From Ornithinibacillus gellani (lineage in GTDB: Bacteria; Bacillota; Bacilli; Bacillales; Amphibacillaceae): 64,000 nt of DNA. The stretch covers positions 124,001 to 188,000 of the forward strand of contig NZ_QTSZ01000047.1 of NCBI RefSeq assembly GCF_003730295.1, in the 5' to 3' direction. The position numbers and the translations under genes are program-made. Below are positions 46,565 to 56,755 of the stretch, piece by piece (within the stretch, counting starts at the first letter, position 1; each line of letters opens with the position of its first letter). The notes beneath the pieces are model-generated. The model saw nothing but the letters and a program-made list of their open reading frames with translations, was not told the DNA's origin and made no database searches.

Positions 46565-46660
46565 TTTGATGGACGGCTTCTTTTTCCTAGGAAGCCGGGT
46601 TCATATGCAGTCCTTCACTGAAACAGACCGTTTATCATATGTGATTTCGTGTAAAAACTG

Positions 46661-47045
46661 AAATGGGGTAAGATAAACGGCTTTTAAGTTATGCGAAATC
46701 GTGTATTTTTGGAAATGGAGTAAGATAAACGGCTTTTAAGTTATGCGAAATCGTGTATTTTTGGAAATGGAGTAAGATAAACGGCTTTTAAGTTATGCGA
46801 AATCGTGTATTTACGGAATTGGAGTAAGTTAAACAGCATTTAAGTTACTCGAAATCCTGTACTTTTGGAAATGGAGTAAGATAAACGGTTTTTAAGTTAC
46901 GCGAAATTGTGTATTTTTGGAAATGGAGTAAGATAAACGGTTTTTAAGTTACTCGACATCGTGTATTTATGTAAATGGAGAAAGATAAACGGTTTTTAAG
47001 TTACTCGAAATTGTGTATTTTCGGAAATGAAGTAAGATAAACGCG
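46661..47045 (+). repeat. 52-bp tandem repeat array B (seven units plus partial)
   Basis: Units begin at 46661, 46713, 46765, 46817, 46869, 46921 and 46973, with a partial unit at 47025; the period is exactly 52 bp throughout. Each unit reads roughly AATGGAGTAAGATAAACGG, then TTTTTAAGTTACGCGAAATC, then GTGTATTTTTGG. It is the same unit as array A with a few fixed differences. A decayed unit is seen upstream at about 46624 (CCGTTTATCATATGTGATTT) and a fragment downstream at 47079. It lies in the pyrG-spo0F gap; the rest of that gap (47046-47293) shows no gene. Confidence 0.92.
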
Positions 47046-47293
47046 GTCGACGGTATTTTAAATAGGCTGGTTAACCAGCTTTATCATATGTGATGGAATG
47101 AAAAAGCTGCGGATGCCCCTGGGTGACTTCCATTTTGAGGTTGAAGGTCATGAGAACAACCACCTGATTCCTCCTAATGAAACGTATGGTTAAAAACGTA
47201 ATAATTTAATTTCTCCTATTTTCTGAAAAGTCAATAAGGAAAGCAGGATTTTCCAGCCCCCTTCTAGAAGTAACATAGAAGGGGGGAACGTGT

Positions 47294-47662
47294 GTGACAA
47301 AAGAATTATTGGTTGTAGACGATCAGCAAGGTATACGTATGCTCATACAAGAACTCTTTTCTGGGGAAGGCTACCATGTAACAACTGCAAAAACAGGTAA
47401 GGAAGCATTAGAAATACTTCGTAAACACACGATTGATTTAATCATTATGGATTACCAATTACCAGTTATGAATGGCCTTGAGGTACTCCATATAATGGAA
47501 CAGGAAGAGAGATATATTCCAACAATCCTGATTAGTGGAATGCTGGAGGATATTCAACGGAAAATAGTGGCATTTTCTTTCGTTGCAACAACTTTATCAA
47601 AGCCATTTAATGTAGTAGATTTATCTCTAGCTGCAAAGTGTGCACTGGAGATAAAGGCTTAA
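47294..47662 (+). CDS. spo0F: Sporulation phosphorelay response regulator Spo0F
   Basis: A 122-residue stand-alone receiver domain that passes phosphate from sporulation kinases to Spo0B. The acidic pair is Asp9-Asp10, the phosphorylated residue is Asp53 (LIIMDYQLP), and Ser81 and Lys103 (SKPF) complete the switch. Place between pyrG and fbaA is diagnostic. Compared with B. subtilis, Tyr13 is Gln12 here and His101 is Thr100, two residues on the kinase/Rap interaction face. GTG 47294 follows GGGGGG. A weak sigma-H-like sequence (AGGATTT at 47243) was noted without a good -10. Confidence 0.88.
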   Translation: MTKELLVVDDQQGIRMLIQELFSGEGYHVTTAKTGKEALEILRKHTIDLIIMDYQLPVMNGLEVLHIMEQEERYIPTILISGMLEDIQRKIVAFSFVATTLSKPFNVVDLSLAAKCALEIKA

Positions 47663-47749
47663 TTATTCATTTGTATTGCTTGAAATAATTCATTATTTTT
47701 TCATAAGTATTCCATTCATAGGAGAGGAAGGCCTCTCAATTGTTGCGAC

Positions 47750-47777
47750 TTGACTCCGGAGTTGGTATTCTTATAAT
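47750..47777 (+). promoter_or_regulatory. Sigma-A promoter of fbaA
   Basis: TTGACT at 47750-47755 and a perfect TATAAT at 47772-47777, 16 bp apart, 45 bp before the fbaA start. Confidence 0.72.
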
Positions 47778-47822
47778 GAAATACATTAAGTCATTCAACC
47801 CACCATCTAAGGAGGAAGTCAA

Positions 47823-48680
47823 ATGCCATTAGTTTCAATGAAAGAAATGCTTGAAAAAGGAAAAGAACAAGGATATGCAGTAGGTCAATTTAACGTGAAT
47901 AACTTGGAATATGCCCAGGCTATTTTACAGGCTGCCGAAGAAGAGAAGTCTCCAGTAATTTTAGGAGTTTCTGAAGGTGCCGGAAGATATATGGGTGGTT
48001 TCGGGGTTGTTGTTGCCATGGTTGACGCTCTAATGAAAGCGTACGGTACAACTGTCCCTGTAGCTATTCACCTGGATCACGGATCTAGCTTTGAAGCATG
48101 TGCAAAAGCCATTCACGCTGGATTTACATCCGTTATGATTGATGCATCCCATTCCCCATTGGAAGAAAATATTGCAACTACGAAAAAAGTGGTTGAATTA
48201 GCACATTTCCATGGTGTATCTGTGGAAGCTGAACTTGGTACAGTTGGCGGCCAGGAGGATGACGTCATTGCAGACGGAGTCATTTATGCAGATCCTGCTG
48301 AATGTAAGCAATTAGTGGATGAAACACATATTGATTGTTTAGCACCTGCACTTGGTTCTGTGCATGGTCCTTACAAAGGTGAACCAAACCTTGGCTTTAA
48401 GGAAATGGAAGAAATCTCTAATCTAGTGGATATGCCACTTGTATTGCACGGTGGAACAGGCATTCCAACAAAAGATATTCAGCGTGCCATTTCTCTGGGA
48501 ACGTCAAAAATTAACGTCAATACAGAAAACCAAATTTCACAAACAAATGCAATTCGTGACGTATTGAATAATGATGCTGACGTATATGATCCAAGAAAAT
48601 ATCTTGGTCCAGGTACAGCAGCAATTAAAGCTACAGTGATTGAGAAAATGCGTGAATTTGGTTCTTCACAAAAAGCTTAA
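47823..48680 (+). CDS. fbaA: Class II fructose-bisphosphate aldolase
   Basis: A 285-residue zinc-dependent aldolase of glycolysis and gluconeogenesis. Zinc and catalytic residues are visible in [10 protein letters not shown] (His83, Asp85, His86), [27 protein letters not shown] and [11 protein letters not shown] 47823 follows AAGGAGGAAGTCA. It precedes tal, as in B. subtilis fbaA-ywjH. Class I enzymes are unrelated in sequence, so the class is secure. Confidence 0.96.
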   Translation: MPLVSMKEMLEKGKEQGYAVGQFNVNNLEYAQAILQAAEEEKSPVILGVSEGAGRYMGGFGVVVAMVDALMKAYGTTVPVAIHLDHGSSFEACAKAIHAGFTSVMIDASHSPLEENIATTKKVVELAHFHGVSVEAELGTVGGQEDDVIADGVIYADPAECKQLVDETHIDCLAPALGSVHGPYKGEPNLGFKEMEEISNLVDMPLVLHGGTGIPTKDIQRAISLGTSKINVNTENQISQTNAIRDVLNNDADVYDPRKYLGPGTAAIKATVIEKMREFGSSQKA

Positions 48681-48747
48681 AGCCTTCCTAGTGGTGGGTG
48701 TATAAATAAAATGCAATAAGACTGTTCAAAGGAAAGGAGTCGATTCG

Positions 48748-49392
48748 ATGAAGTTTTTTATTGATACTGCAAATATAAATGAAATTCAAGAAGCAAATCA
48801 GCTGGGCATATTAGCGGGTGTCACAACAAATCCCAGCCTCGTTGCAAAAGAAGGGGTTTCCTTTCACGATCGTTTGCGGGAAATAACAAAAGAAGTGTCT
48901 GGCTCTGTTAGTGCAGAGGTTATTTCTGAGGATGCAGCTGGTATGATTGAAGAAGGTAAAGAACTGGCAGCAATCGCTCCAAACATAACTGTCAAAGTTC
49001 CAATGACGTTGGAAGGCTTGAAGGCTGTAAAAGGATTTAGCGATTTAAATATCAAAACGAATGTTACATTGATATTTAATGCCAATCAAGCATTACTAGC
49101 AGCACGTGCTGGTGCAACGTATGTGTCACCATTTCTTGGACGCTTGGATGATATCGGTCAAGATGGTATGACACTTGTGGCAACAATAGCAGAAATCTTT
49201 GAACGTCATGACATCAAGACGGAAATAATTGCTGCATCTATTCGCCATCCGATGCATGTAACAGATGCTGCACTTCATGGCGCACATATTGCTACCATTC
49301 CATTCAATGTCTTGAATCAACTTGTGAAACACCCATTGACAGATCAAGGAATTGAAAAGTTTCTTGCGGATTGGAATAAGCAGTCAAAATAA
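48748..49392 (+). CDS. tal: Transaldolase (TalB-like small type, YwjH)
   Basis: A 214-residue member of the MipB/TalC subfamily. The Schiff-base lysine is Lys83 in [15 protein letters not shown], with [13 protein letters not shown] near the N terminus. It links the pentose phosphate pathway to glycolysis. This short subfamily also contains fructose-6-phosphate aldolases, but the Bacillus enzyme is a transaldolase. ATG 48748 follows AAAGGAG. Probably co-transcribed with fbaA (67-bp gap). Confidence 0.93.
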   Translation: MKFFIDTANINEIQEANQLGILAGVTTNPSLVAKEGVSFHDRLREITKEVSGSVSAEVISEDAAGMIEEGKELAAIAPNITVKVPMTLEGLKAVKGFSDLNIKTNVTLIFNANQALLAARAGATYVSPFLGRLDDIGQDGMTLVATIAEIFERHDIKTEIIAASIRHPMHVTDAALHGAHIATIPFNVLNQLVKHPLTDQGIEKFLADWNKQSK

Positions 49393-49513
49393 TTTTTTAC
49401 AACCAACGATTACAAGCAGAATTGCTGTTCATTCATTATGATTTTGAACAAGGACATATTAGGATCGTTCAGAACAAATCATTTCGAACAGCCTCTAAAA
49501 GTGAGGTTTTATC

Positions 49514-50800
49514 ATGCAGAAAATGTTAGTTGAAGGTGGACATCCATTAAATGGGAAGGTGCGGGTCAGCGGTGCAAAAAACAGTGCTGTTGCCCTTCTG
49601 CCAGCAGCTATTTTAGCAGATTCACAGGTAACAATAGAAGGCTTGCCAGATATCTCCGATGTATATACGCTTGGCGAATTATTGGAGGAAATCGGTGGGC
49701 GTGTCGTATGGGATGGTCAAACGGTTCACATTGATCCAGAACATATGATTTCGATGCCATTACCAAATGGACAGGTGAAAAAGCTGCGCGCTTCCTATTA
49801 TTTTATGGGAGCCATGCTTGGTAAGTTTAAGCAAGCAGTCATCGGTCTCCCAGGCGGATGCTATCTTGGTCCACGCCCGATTGATCAACATATAAAGGGC
49901 TTTGAAGCACTTGGAGCAGAGGTAACCAATGAGCATGGTGCCATTTATATTCGTGCCAAAGAACTTATTGGGGCCCGTATCTATCTGGATGTGGTGAGTG
50001 TCGGTGCAACGATTAATATTATGCTTGCAGCCGTACGAGCCAAAGGCAGAACGATTATAGAAAATGCTGCCAAGGAACCAGAAATTATTGATGTTGCAAC
50101 ATTGCTCACGAATATGGGGGCTAAAATTAAAGGCGTAGGAACAGATGTGATTCGTATCGATGGGGTGCCTTCCTTACATGGCTGCCGTCATACAATTATC
50201 CCGGACCGTATTGAGGCAGGTACCTATGCGATTACTGCAGCTGCAGTTGGGAATGAAGTAATTATCGATAACGTCATTCCCCAGCATTTGGAATCTTTGC
50301 TAGCTAAATTACGGGAAATGGGTGTAACCGTTGAAGAAAGCGATGAACAACTATACATTGCTGCAAGAGACCCACTGAAAAGCGTTGATATTAAAACCTT
50401 GGTATATCCAGGCTTTCCAACAGATTTGCAACAGCCATTTACAAGTTTGTTAACGAAAGCCTCATCAACTGGTGTCATAACAGATACGATATACTCTGCC
50501 AGAATGAAGCATGTGGATGAGCTAAGGCGTATGAATGCGAACATTAAGGTGGAGGGTGGATCGATTATTGTTTCTGGACCAAATAAGCTCGCAGGTGCAC
50601 GCGTAAAAGCGAGTGATCTTCGAGCAGGGGCTGCACTTATTATTGCTGGCTTAATGGCAGATGGTATCACAGAAATAACCGGTCTGGAACATATCGATCG
50701 TGGTTATGAGAATATCACCGAAAAATTAAATCAGCTTGGTGCGAATATCTGGCGTGAAGAAATGTCCGAACGGGAAGTTGTCCAATTTAAAAATTCCTAA
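49514..50800 (+). CDS. murA2: UDP-N-acetylglucosamine 1-carboxyvinyltransferase, second paralogue
   Basis: A 428-residue enzyme for the first committed step of peptidoglycan synthesis. Lys22 ([14 protein letters not shown]) and the fosfomycin-target Cys116 ([15 protein letters not shown]) are present, so it should be active and fosfomycin-sensitive. Position between tal and glpX equals B. subtilis murAB (murZ), the paralogue controlled by ClpCP proteolysis there. ATG 49514 follows GAGGT. Confidence 0.94.
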   Translation: MQKMLVEGGHPLNGKVRVSGAKNSAVALLPAAILADSQVTIEGLPDISDVYTLGELLEEIGGRVVWDGQTVHIDPEHMISMPLPNGQVKKLRASYYFMGAMLGKFKQAVIGLPGGCYLGPRPIDQHIKGFEALGAEVTNEHGAIYIRAKELIGARIYLDVVSVGATINIMLAAVRAKGRTIIENAAKEPEIIDVATLLTNMGAKIKGVGTDVIRIDGVPSLHGCRHTIIPDRIEAGTYAITAAAVGNEVIIDNVIPQHLESLLAKLREMGVTVEESDEQLYIAARDPLKSVDIKTLVYPGFPTDLQQPFTSLLTKASSTGVITDTIYSARMKHVDELRRMNANIKVEGGSIIVSGPNKLAGARVKASDLRAGAALIIAGLMADGITEITGLEHIDRGYENITEKLNQLGANIWREEMSEREVVQFKNS

Positions 50801-50908
50801 TCACTTCATCGCTTCATCACTCGATATAGAATCCATGTCAAACTCGCCTATTTTCATAAAGACCGTCTTGGGATGAGGGGATTTCTGAAAAAGGGAGAGG
50901 GATGCAAC

Positions 50909-51877
50909 ATGGAAAGAAGTTTAACGATGGAATTGGTCCGCGTGACAGAAGCAGCTGCCTTATCTTCAGCCCGCTGGATGGGAAGAGGCTTAAGGAATGA
51001 AGCAGATGACGCTGCTACTTCAGCAATGCGCACCGTTTTTGATACGATTCCGATGCAGGGTGTTGTCGTGATTGGTGAAGGAGAGATGGATGAAGCACCA
51101 ATGCTTTATATTGGCGAAAAGCTTGGTACTGGTGTTGGTCCCGCAGTTGATGTTGCTGTTGACCCTTTGGAAGGAACCAATATTGTAGCCCAAGGAACCT
51201 GGAATGCGCTGGCTGTTATCGCCATTGCGGACAAAGGGAATTTATTGCATGCGCCGGATATGTATATGGAAAAGATTGCGGTAGGTACAGAAGCCGTTGG
51301 TAAAGTAGATATCAATGCATCGACTTATGAGAATTTACAAGCCGTTGCCGATGCGAAAAAGAAGGATATTGAAGATGTCGTCGCCATTGTATTGGATCGG
51401 CCGCGTCATCAGCAGCTTATCCAGGAAATTCGTCAAGCAGGGGCCCGTATTAAGCTTATTCCAGATGGCGATGTAGCTGCAGCAATTAATACCGCCTTTG
51501 ATGAAACAGGAGTAGATATCTTATTTGGCATTGGTGGTGCCCCAGAGGGCGTGCTTGCTGCAGTCGCTTTAAAATGCCTTGGCGGTGAAATTCAAGGAAA
51601 ACTCGTTCCAAAAGATGAAGCGGAGCGTGCCCGCTGTGAAAAGATGGGCATTAAAGATTTGGATCGTGTATTTTACATGGAGGATTTCTGCAAGGGTGAT
51701 GATGCTATCTTTGCTGCTACAGGTGTAACGGACGGGGAGCTATTAAAAGGTGTCCAATTCAAAGGCACCAGGGCTACAACACAAACCGTTGTCATGCGTG
51801 CTAAAAGTGGTACTGTTCGCTTTATCGATGGTGAGCATAGCCTCAAGAAAAAACCAAATTTGGTCATGGAACCATAA
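50909..51877 (+). CDS. glpX: Class II fructose-1,6-bisphosphatase GlpX
   Basis: A 322-residue Li-sensitive phosphatase of the GlpX/YwjI family, used in gluconeogenesis. Metal-binding blocks are [31 protein letters not shown] and the [12 protein letters not shown] motif. ATG 50909 has GGGAGAGGGA upstream; a longer frame from 50873 lacks a site. It lies between murA2 and rho as in B. subtilis. Confidence 0.94.
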   Translation: MERSLTMELVRVTEAAALSSARWMGRGLRNEADDAATSAMRTVFDTIPMQGVVVIGEGEMDEAPMLYIGEKLGTGVGPAVDVAVDPLEGTNIVAQGTWNALAVIAIADKGNLLHAPDMYMEKIAVGTEAVGKVDINASTYENLQAVADAKKKDIEDVVAIVLDRPRHQQLIQEIRQAGARIKLIPDGDVAAAINTAFDETGVDILFGIGGAPEGVLAAVALKCLGGEIQGKLVPKDEAERARCEKMGIKDLDRVFYMEDFCKGDDAIFAATGVTDGELLKGVQFKGTRATTQTVVMRAKSGTVRFIDGEHSLKKKPNLVMEP

Positions 51878-51890
51878 ATATAGAGAGAGA

Positions 51891-51931
51891 AAACAGGCAG
51901 CTGAACAATTTTTGTTATGCTGCCTGTTCTT
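51891..51931 (+). terminator. Probable terminator after glpX
   Basis: AACAGGCAGC pairs with GCTGCCTGTT over a loop of about 17 nt; the T tract is short (TTCTT), so efficiency is uncertain. Confidence 0.6.
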
Positions 51932-52355
51932 CCCATCTAAGGGACTATGTTCATGTATGAATGACGGAATCCTCACATTTTTCTCCATCTAAAGGATTAT
52001 TTTATTAGGAAAAGTTGAACAATAGTTTAAAAAAAGGTAATATGAGAAGGGCTTCATTTTTATATAAATATAATAAGAATTTACGGAAAAGTAGTGAATT
52101 GGTCTTCCAACCAACAACTTATTGCAACGATGCAATCTTCTATTCTAGCTTCATTTATCGCATGGACAAGAATACCCGGGGAAATTCCAAAGAATGATAA
52201 GGGAATTCAAGTCTACATATCTCCAAGGAAAAACTATCTGCATAGAAGTAGGAATCATGATATCGGGGCACTGGGATAGGAATCCCACTGGAAATAGGGT
52301 TCTCCTTCATTTTCTCCGTTTATATATAAAAGAAAATAATAGGCGTGGTGATTCG
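51932..52355 (+). other. Long rho leader region
   Basis: A candidate promoter is TTGAAC at 52015-52020 with TAATAT at 52038-52043 (17 bp), giving a leader of about 305 nt. A 6-bp hairpin TGGGAT / ATCCCA lies at 52272-52287. Rho in B. subtilis is autoregulated through its leader; no protein-coding frame here has a ribosome site. Confidence 0.4.
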
Positions 52356-53636
52356 ATGGGTGCATTAACAATTTCACACCTGGAAACATTAACATTAAAA
52401 GAAATTTATTCATTGGCAAGAGAGTATAAGGTATCGTATTATGCCAAGCTTACCAAAAAGGAATTAATTTTTGCTATTTTAAAAGCGCAAGCGGAAAAAG
52501 ACGGTTTTTTATTTATGGACGGTATTTTAGAAATCATTCCTTCTGAAGGCTTTGGTTTTTTGCGTCCAATAAACTATTCGCCGAGCGCAGAGGATATTTA
52601 TATATCAGCCTCACAGATTAGAAGATTTGATTTACGTAATGGGGATAAAGTATCTGGAAAGGTACGTCCGCCAAAAGAAAATGAACGTTATTATGGCCTG
52701 TTACATGTAGATGCCGTCAATGGCGACAATCCTGAGAATGCGAAAGAACGTGTTCATTTTCCTGCTTTAACGGCATTATATCCGGATCGCTTTATGAAGC
52801 TGGAAACAGAAACACATAAGTTATCTACACGCATTATGGATTTGATGACACCAGTTGGGTTCGGGCAGCGTGGTTTAATTGTTGCTCCACCAAAAGCTGG
52901 AAAAACGATGCTGTTGAAGGAAATGGCGAATAGTATTTCCAAAAACCATCCAGAAGCAAAGCTGATTATTTTACTTGTGGACGAGCGTCCCGAGGAAGTA
53001 ACAGATATTGAACGATCCGTACATCCGGATGTAGATGTGGTCAGTTCAACATTTGACGAGGTACCTGAAAGTCATATCAAGGTTTCGGAGCTTGTGTTAG
53101 AGCGTGCCATGCGCTTGGTTGAGCATAAGCAAGACGTGATTATTTTGATGGATAGTATTACCCGCTTAGCACGGGCGTATAACTTGGTAATTCCGCCAAG
53201 TGGACGGACATTATCGGGTGGTATTGATCCGGCTGCTTTCCACCGTCCAAAACGATTCTTTGGTGCGGCGCGTAATATTGAAGAGGGTGGCAGCTTCACC
53301 ATTTTGGCGACCGCACTTGTCGATACGGGTTCGCGTATGGATGACGTGATTTATGAGGAATTTAAAGGTACCGGAAATATGGAGCTGCATTTAGACCGCA
53401 GTCTTGCAGAACGGAGAATATTCCCGGCAATTGATATCCTTCGCTCTGGTACCCGGAAGGAAGAACTTTTGGTTGATAAAGGTCATCTGGAAAAAATGTG
53501 GGCCATTCGTAAAACCATGCAGGATTCCAGTGACTTTTTGGAACGTTTCTTAAGAAGAATGCGTGCCTCTAAATCGAATGAGGAGTTCTTGCAAAAAATG
53601 GATGAAGAGATGAAGCGCCGCGGGACAAAAAGATAA
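52356..53636 (+). CDS. rho: Transcription termination factor Rho
   Basis: A 426-residue hexameric RNA helicase, B. subtilis length. The N-terminal RNA-binding cold-shock domain is around GFGFLRPINYSPSAEDIYIS, the Walker A is APPKAGKTMLLKE, Walker B is VIILMDSITRLARAYN, and the Q/R-loop region is GGSFTILATALVDTGSRMDD. ATG 52356 (MGALTISHLETLTLKEIYSLA) has GGTGAT at 47-52 of the preceding bases; the long frame open from 52194 is not the start. Confidence 0.96.
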   Translation: MGALTISHLETLTLKEIYSLAREYKVSYYAKLTKKELIFAILKAQAEKDGFLFMDGILEIIPSEGFGFLRPINYSPSAEDIYISASQIRRFDLRNGDKVSGKVRPPKENERYYGLLHVDAVNGDNPENAKERVHFPALTALYPDRFMKLETETHKLSTRIMDLMTPVGFGQRGLIVAPPKAGKTMLLKEMANSISKNHPEAKLIILLVDERPEEVTDIERSVHPDVDVVSSTFDEVPESHIKVSELVLERAMRLVEHKQDVIILMDSITRLARAYNLVIPPSGRTLSGGIDPAAFHRPKRFFGAARNIEEGGSFTILATALVDTGSRMDDVIYEEFKGTGNMELHLDRSLAERRIFPAIDILRSGTRKEELLVDKGHLEKMWAIRKTMQDSSDFLERFLRRMRASKSNEEFLQKMDEEMKRRGTKR

Positions 53637-53669
53637 TCGATATTGTTTTCCTTGTAATGTAATTTAGTC

Positions 53670-53698
53670 TTGCAATCATCTAATGACACTGTTATAAT
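53670..53698 (+). promoter_or_regulatory. Sigma-A promoter of rpmE2
   Basis: TTGCAA at 53670-53675 and perfect TATAAT at 53693-53698, 17 bp apart. The transcript would carry a leader of about 85 nt that may hold an autoregulatory L31 leader structure. Confidence 0.75.
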
Positions 53699-53791
53699 CT
53701 TAACGTGAGTTTAGAAAAGGTTAAAACCTGCGACGGCTCTTAGAATAAACTCTGTTACCAAAGGTATCAGGGCAAAAAGGAGTGGAAAGAA

Positions 53792-54037
53792 ATGAAAAAG
53801 GATATCCATCCGGAATACAGAAAAGTAGTATTTCTTGATACAAGCTCGGATTTTAAATTCCTAAGTGGTTCTACACGTGAATCGGATGAAACAATTGAAT
53901 GGGAAGATGGCAACACATACCCGTTAATTCGTGTTGAAATCAGCTCAGATTCACATCCATTCTACACAGGCAAGCAGAAGGCTGATAAAGTCGGTGGCCG
54001 TGTGGATCGCTTCAAGAAGAAATATAATATGAAATAA
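53792..54037 (+). CDS. rpmE2: Ribosomal protein L31, type B (zinc-independent)
   Basis: An 81-residue L31 without any cysteine, so it lacks the CxxC zinc ligands of type A L31. It reads [20 protein letters not shown] and ends [16 protein letters not shown], typical of type B. In B. subtilis the rho-tdk gap carries the zinc-binding type A protein, and the type B copy (YtiA) is elsewhere under Zur control. ATG 53792 follows AAAGGAGTGG. No Zur box was recognised. A terminator follows. Confidence 0.93.
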   Translation: MKKDIHPEYRKVVFLDTSSDFKFLSGSTRESDETIEWEDGNTYPLIRVEISSDSHPFYTGKQKADKVGGRVDRFKKKYNMK

Positions 54038-54058
54038 GCTGTCGGGAAACCGACTGAA

Positions 54059-54093
54059 ACAGGCAAAGCGCTTTAACATTTGCCTGTTTTTTT
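54059..54093 (+). terminator. Intrinsic terminator after rpmE2
   Basis: AACAGGCAAA pairs with TTTGCCTGTT over a loop of about 13 nt, followed by six T residues. Confidence 0.85.
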
Positions 54094-54203
54094 ACTGCCT
54101 ATGAATGGTGTCGAGGCATATATTTGCGTCATTTGTGGTAAATAAACAGTAGCATGTTGTAAAAATATTCGCTAACAAAGTCGAATTTCATGATAAACTA
54201 TAA

Positions 54204-54345
54204 TTTATCACAGCCCCCACATCAAGCATTTTTGTTAATAACAAGAATAGTAATTGGGTGATCAACAGCCAGTAAAGACCTGATTGGTTCAACTAACAAT
54301 CCGTGGGAAGTGCAAAAATACCCACTGATTGAAGTTTCACCTTAT
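54204..54345 (-). repeat. Dispersed two-hairpin element, copy 5 (short left arm)
   Basis: Reverse orientation, upstream of tdk. It starts TTTATCACAG but jumps directly to CCCCCACATCAAGCATT, missing ATTAACTGGCTGTAAG, so the outer pairing is lost. The GTTCAACTAACAATCCGTGG block and the terminal GATTGAAGTTTCAC are intact. Confidence 0.85.
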
Positions 54346-54383
54346 ACATAGAGAATAACAATCGTTAAAGGAGTGCCTTCAGC

Positions 54384-55001
54384 ATGTATGTAATGAAGCA
54401 GAATGGATGGATGGAAGTTATTTGTGGAAGTATGTTTTCTGGTAAATCAGAGGAATTGATAAGACGTGTACGACGTGCAACCTATGGCAACTTATCTGTT
54501 CGTGTATTTAAACCGGAAATTGATAATCGTTATGAAAAGGATTCAGTTGTATCTCATAATGGTTCTTCCATCATTGCCCGTCCTGTTAAACAATCAAAGG
54601 ATATATTGGAGCATGTTAGTCAGGATATAGATGTAGTAGGAATCGATGAAGCACAATTTTTCGACGCTGATATCTTTCATGTAGCAGATGAACTGGCTAA
54701 TCAAGGTATACGTGTTATTCTCGCTGGTCTTGATTCTGATTTTCGTGGAGAACCATTCGGACCAATGCCGAAGCTGATGTCGATGGCAGAGTCTGTTACG
54801 AAGCTAAATGCCATTTGCCCTGTTTGCGGTTCCCCTGCAAGTAGAACACAGCGTTTAATCAATGGAAAGCCCGCTTCATATGATGATCCAATTATATTGG
54901 TTGGTGCAGCGGAGTCATATGAACCACGTTGTCGTCATCACCATGAAGTACCCAATAAGCCGACAACGGTTGAAAAAAAACAAATCGTTCATAATAAATA
55001 G
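54384..55001 (+). CDS. tdk: Thymidine kinase
   Basis: A 205-residue type II thymidine kinase of the salvage pathway. P-loop [12 protein letters not shown], the catalytic Glu in [10 protein letters not shown], and the zinc-binding cysteines in [16 protein letters not shown] and [13 protein letters not shown] 54384 follows AAAGGAGTG. It is flanked on both sides by dispersed elements in the same orientation, about 660 bp apart. Confidence 0.95.
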   Translation: MYVMKQNGWMEVICGSMFSGKSEELIRRVRRATYGNLSVRVFKPEIDNRYEKDSVVSHNGSSIIARPVKQSKDILEHVSQDIDVVGIDEAQFFDADIFHVADELANQGIRVILAGLDSDFRGEPFGPMPKLMSMAESVTKLNAICPVCGSPASRTQRLINGKPASYDDPIILVGAAESYEPRCRHHHEVPNKPTTVEKKQIVHNK

Positions 55002-55004
55002 GTC

Positions 55005-55163
55005 GTTTACAGATTAACTGGTTGTAAGCCCCCCACATCAACCATTTTTGTTGATAACAAGAATTGTAAGTGGGGAATTAACAGTCAGTAAGGGCTTGAT
55101 TCGTTCAACTTACAATCCGTGGGGGAAGTGCGCCCCCCCCACGAATTAAGGTTTCACTTTATT
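55005..55163 (-). repeat. Dispersed two-hairpin element, copy 6 (full)
   Basis: Reverse orientation, starting 3 bp after the tdk stop. It contains ACAGATTAACTGGTTGTAAG, CCCCCCAC / GTGGGG, the GTTCAACTTACAATCCGTGG block and ends GGTTTCACTTTAT. The 3' hairpin has a C7-C8 run (GCGCCCCCCCC). Confidence 0.85.
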
Positions 55164-55165
55164 TT

Positions 55166-55213
55166 AAAAACTGCAATTGGTGAGAAGCAATCATCACCAA
55201 TTGCAGTTTTTTA
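55166..55213. terminator. Bidirectional terminator between tdk and the laccase gene
   Basis: AAAACTGCAATTGGTGA pairs perfectly (17 bp) with TCACCAATTGCAGTTTT over a 9-nt loop, with A and T runs on both sides. It overlaps the stop codon of the minus-strand laccase gene. Confidence 0.9.
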
Positions 55214-56755
55214 TTTGTTTTTATCTGTTTCCGGAGCAATAATCTTCAACGGTCGCATCATATCATAGTCTTCATGCTCTAAAATATGACAATGCCAGAC
55301 ATAATCCCCCGTATATGGTTCGAATGTTGCGATGACGCGTGTAATTTCTCCACTATGTGCTGCTACTGTATCCTTCCATCCCCGTTCATTTGGTGCTGGT
55401 GGAACTGGGGAACCAGTATAGACAATGCTTCCATCCTTGTTGTAACGTGCTAAATCAAACGGTCGTCGGTCCAATACTTGGAATTGTATCAGGTGAATAT
55501 GAATGGGATGGGTAAAATCAGTTACATTCATAAGTGACCAAATTTCTGTTGATCCAGCAGTGGGCGTTTCCGTTACAGGTTCCATCCATCCTTTGCCATC
55601 AAGCAGAAACAAGGGTCTGCCGATGTCATCAACTGTTCCATTCAGCTTAAGGTTTCGCAGTGTTTGGACAGGCTGATTGGATAAGGAAGGAATATGTGAG
55701 AGTGTGTTTGGAAGTGATGAGGTATCAGCATGTTGTTTCGAATTTTTTACGCGAAATTGCATGATTTCTGTTGTTCGATCATCTGGAGATGCATCTGGAC
55801 CAAGATCATTTTTTAAATGAATTGTTTGGTTCGCATAATGGGTAAAATCAAGAATGAGATCGATTCTTTCAGCCGGTTCCAAGGAAATAGAATTCGTTGC
55901 ATGGGTTCGTTTTAGCAGGCCACCGTCTGAGCCAATTTGATAAAATGGCTGATCCGAGTCAAGATAAATGGTATATGCCCTTGTATTAGAGGCATTTAAT
56001 AGACGAAATCGATATTTTCGAGGTTCCACTTCCAAATAGGGCCATATTTTTCCGTTTACTACATTGACATCCCCAAGGAAAAATGGCCGGATGGAAGGGT
56101 TAGGCCAATGCGGTTCTGGGTCATCGGGTTGGGATGGATATGCAAGCCTGCCATCCTTATGAAAGGAGCGGTCCATTAAGATAAGCGGAATTTCATAATC
56201 ACCAGCTGGGAGGTTTAGCCGCTTTTCGTGTTGATCACGAATGAGATACATTCCAACGAGTCCAGCATAAACGTTTAAACGCGTGATACCCATCGCATGA
56301 TCATGATACCAAAGTGCAGCTGCCCGTTGATCATTGGGATATTCATATATCTCTCTTTCAAAAAAGGGACCAACCTCTCGGAAGTGCTTGGTGTACCAAG
56401 CTTCTGGATAGCCATCACTGTCTGCCTTTGTTTTCCCGCCATGTAAATGGGTAACGGTTCGCACCTCTGGCAGGCTGCCAGTATCATGAACCGTTTGATC
56501 GATTGGTAAAAAATGCTGGTCGGGCAGGTCATTGATCCACTTGACTTGAATAGGTCTGCCACGTGGAACATCAAATAAAGGGCCGGGAAATAAGCCGTGA
56601 TATCCCCATAAACGGGTTGGCGGTAAGTCACGATGTACTTTTTGGCGAAACTCCTTCATACGCACTTCGTAAAAGTCATTATATTTATCCGTTCGCGTGG
56701 GCTGAATCGTCTGCAGTCGCGGTAGTGGATCCACATATGGTTGTAATCCTTGCAC
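55211..56755 (-). CDS. cotA: Multicopper oxidase, CotA-type spore coat laccase
   Basis: A 514-residue three-cupredoxin-domain oxidase, within one residue of B. subtilis CotA, which deposits on the outer spore coat and oxidises phenolics and bilirubin. All four copper blocks are present: THLHGG, WYHDHAMG, HPIHIHLIQF and WHCHILEHEDYDM (T1 axial Met). No signal peptide is present, as in CotA. GTG 56755 has AAAGGAGG 7 bp upstream; the longer frame from 56911 is rejected. It is inserted between tdk and prfA, where B. subtilis has ywkA/ywkB. No sigma-K promoter was placed with confidence. Confidence 0.9.
   Translation of the reverse strand: MQGLQPYVDPLPRLQTIQPTRTDKYNDFYEVRMKEFRQKVHRDLPPTRLWGYHGLFPGPLFDVPRGRPIQVKWINDLPDQHFLPIDQTVHDTGSLPEVRTVTHLHGGKTKADSDGYPEAWYTKHFREVGPFFEREIYEYPNDQRAAALWYHDHAMGITRLNVYAGLVGMYLIRDQHEKRLNLPAGDYEIPLILMDRSFHKDGRLAYPSQPDDPEPHWPNPSIRPFFLGDVNVVNGKIWPYLEVEPRKYRFRLLNASNTRAYTIYLDSDQPFYQIGSDGGLLKRTHATNSISLEPAERIDLILDFTHYANQTIHLKNDLGPDASPDDRTTEIMQFRVKNSKQHADTSSLPNTLSHIPSLSNQPVQTLRNLKLNGTVDDIGRPLFLLDGKGWMEPVTETPTAGSTEIWSLMNVTDFTHPIHIHLIQFQVLDRRPFDLARYNKDGSIVYTGSPVPPAPNERGWKDTVAAHSGEITRVIATFEPYTGDYVWHCHILEHEDYDMMRPLKIIAPETDKNK

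Noticed and set aside
52015-52279. 60-61-codon ORFs in the rho leader
   Set aside because: No ribosome sites, and the start of one coincides with the proposed -35 region; the region is better read as leader.
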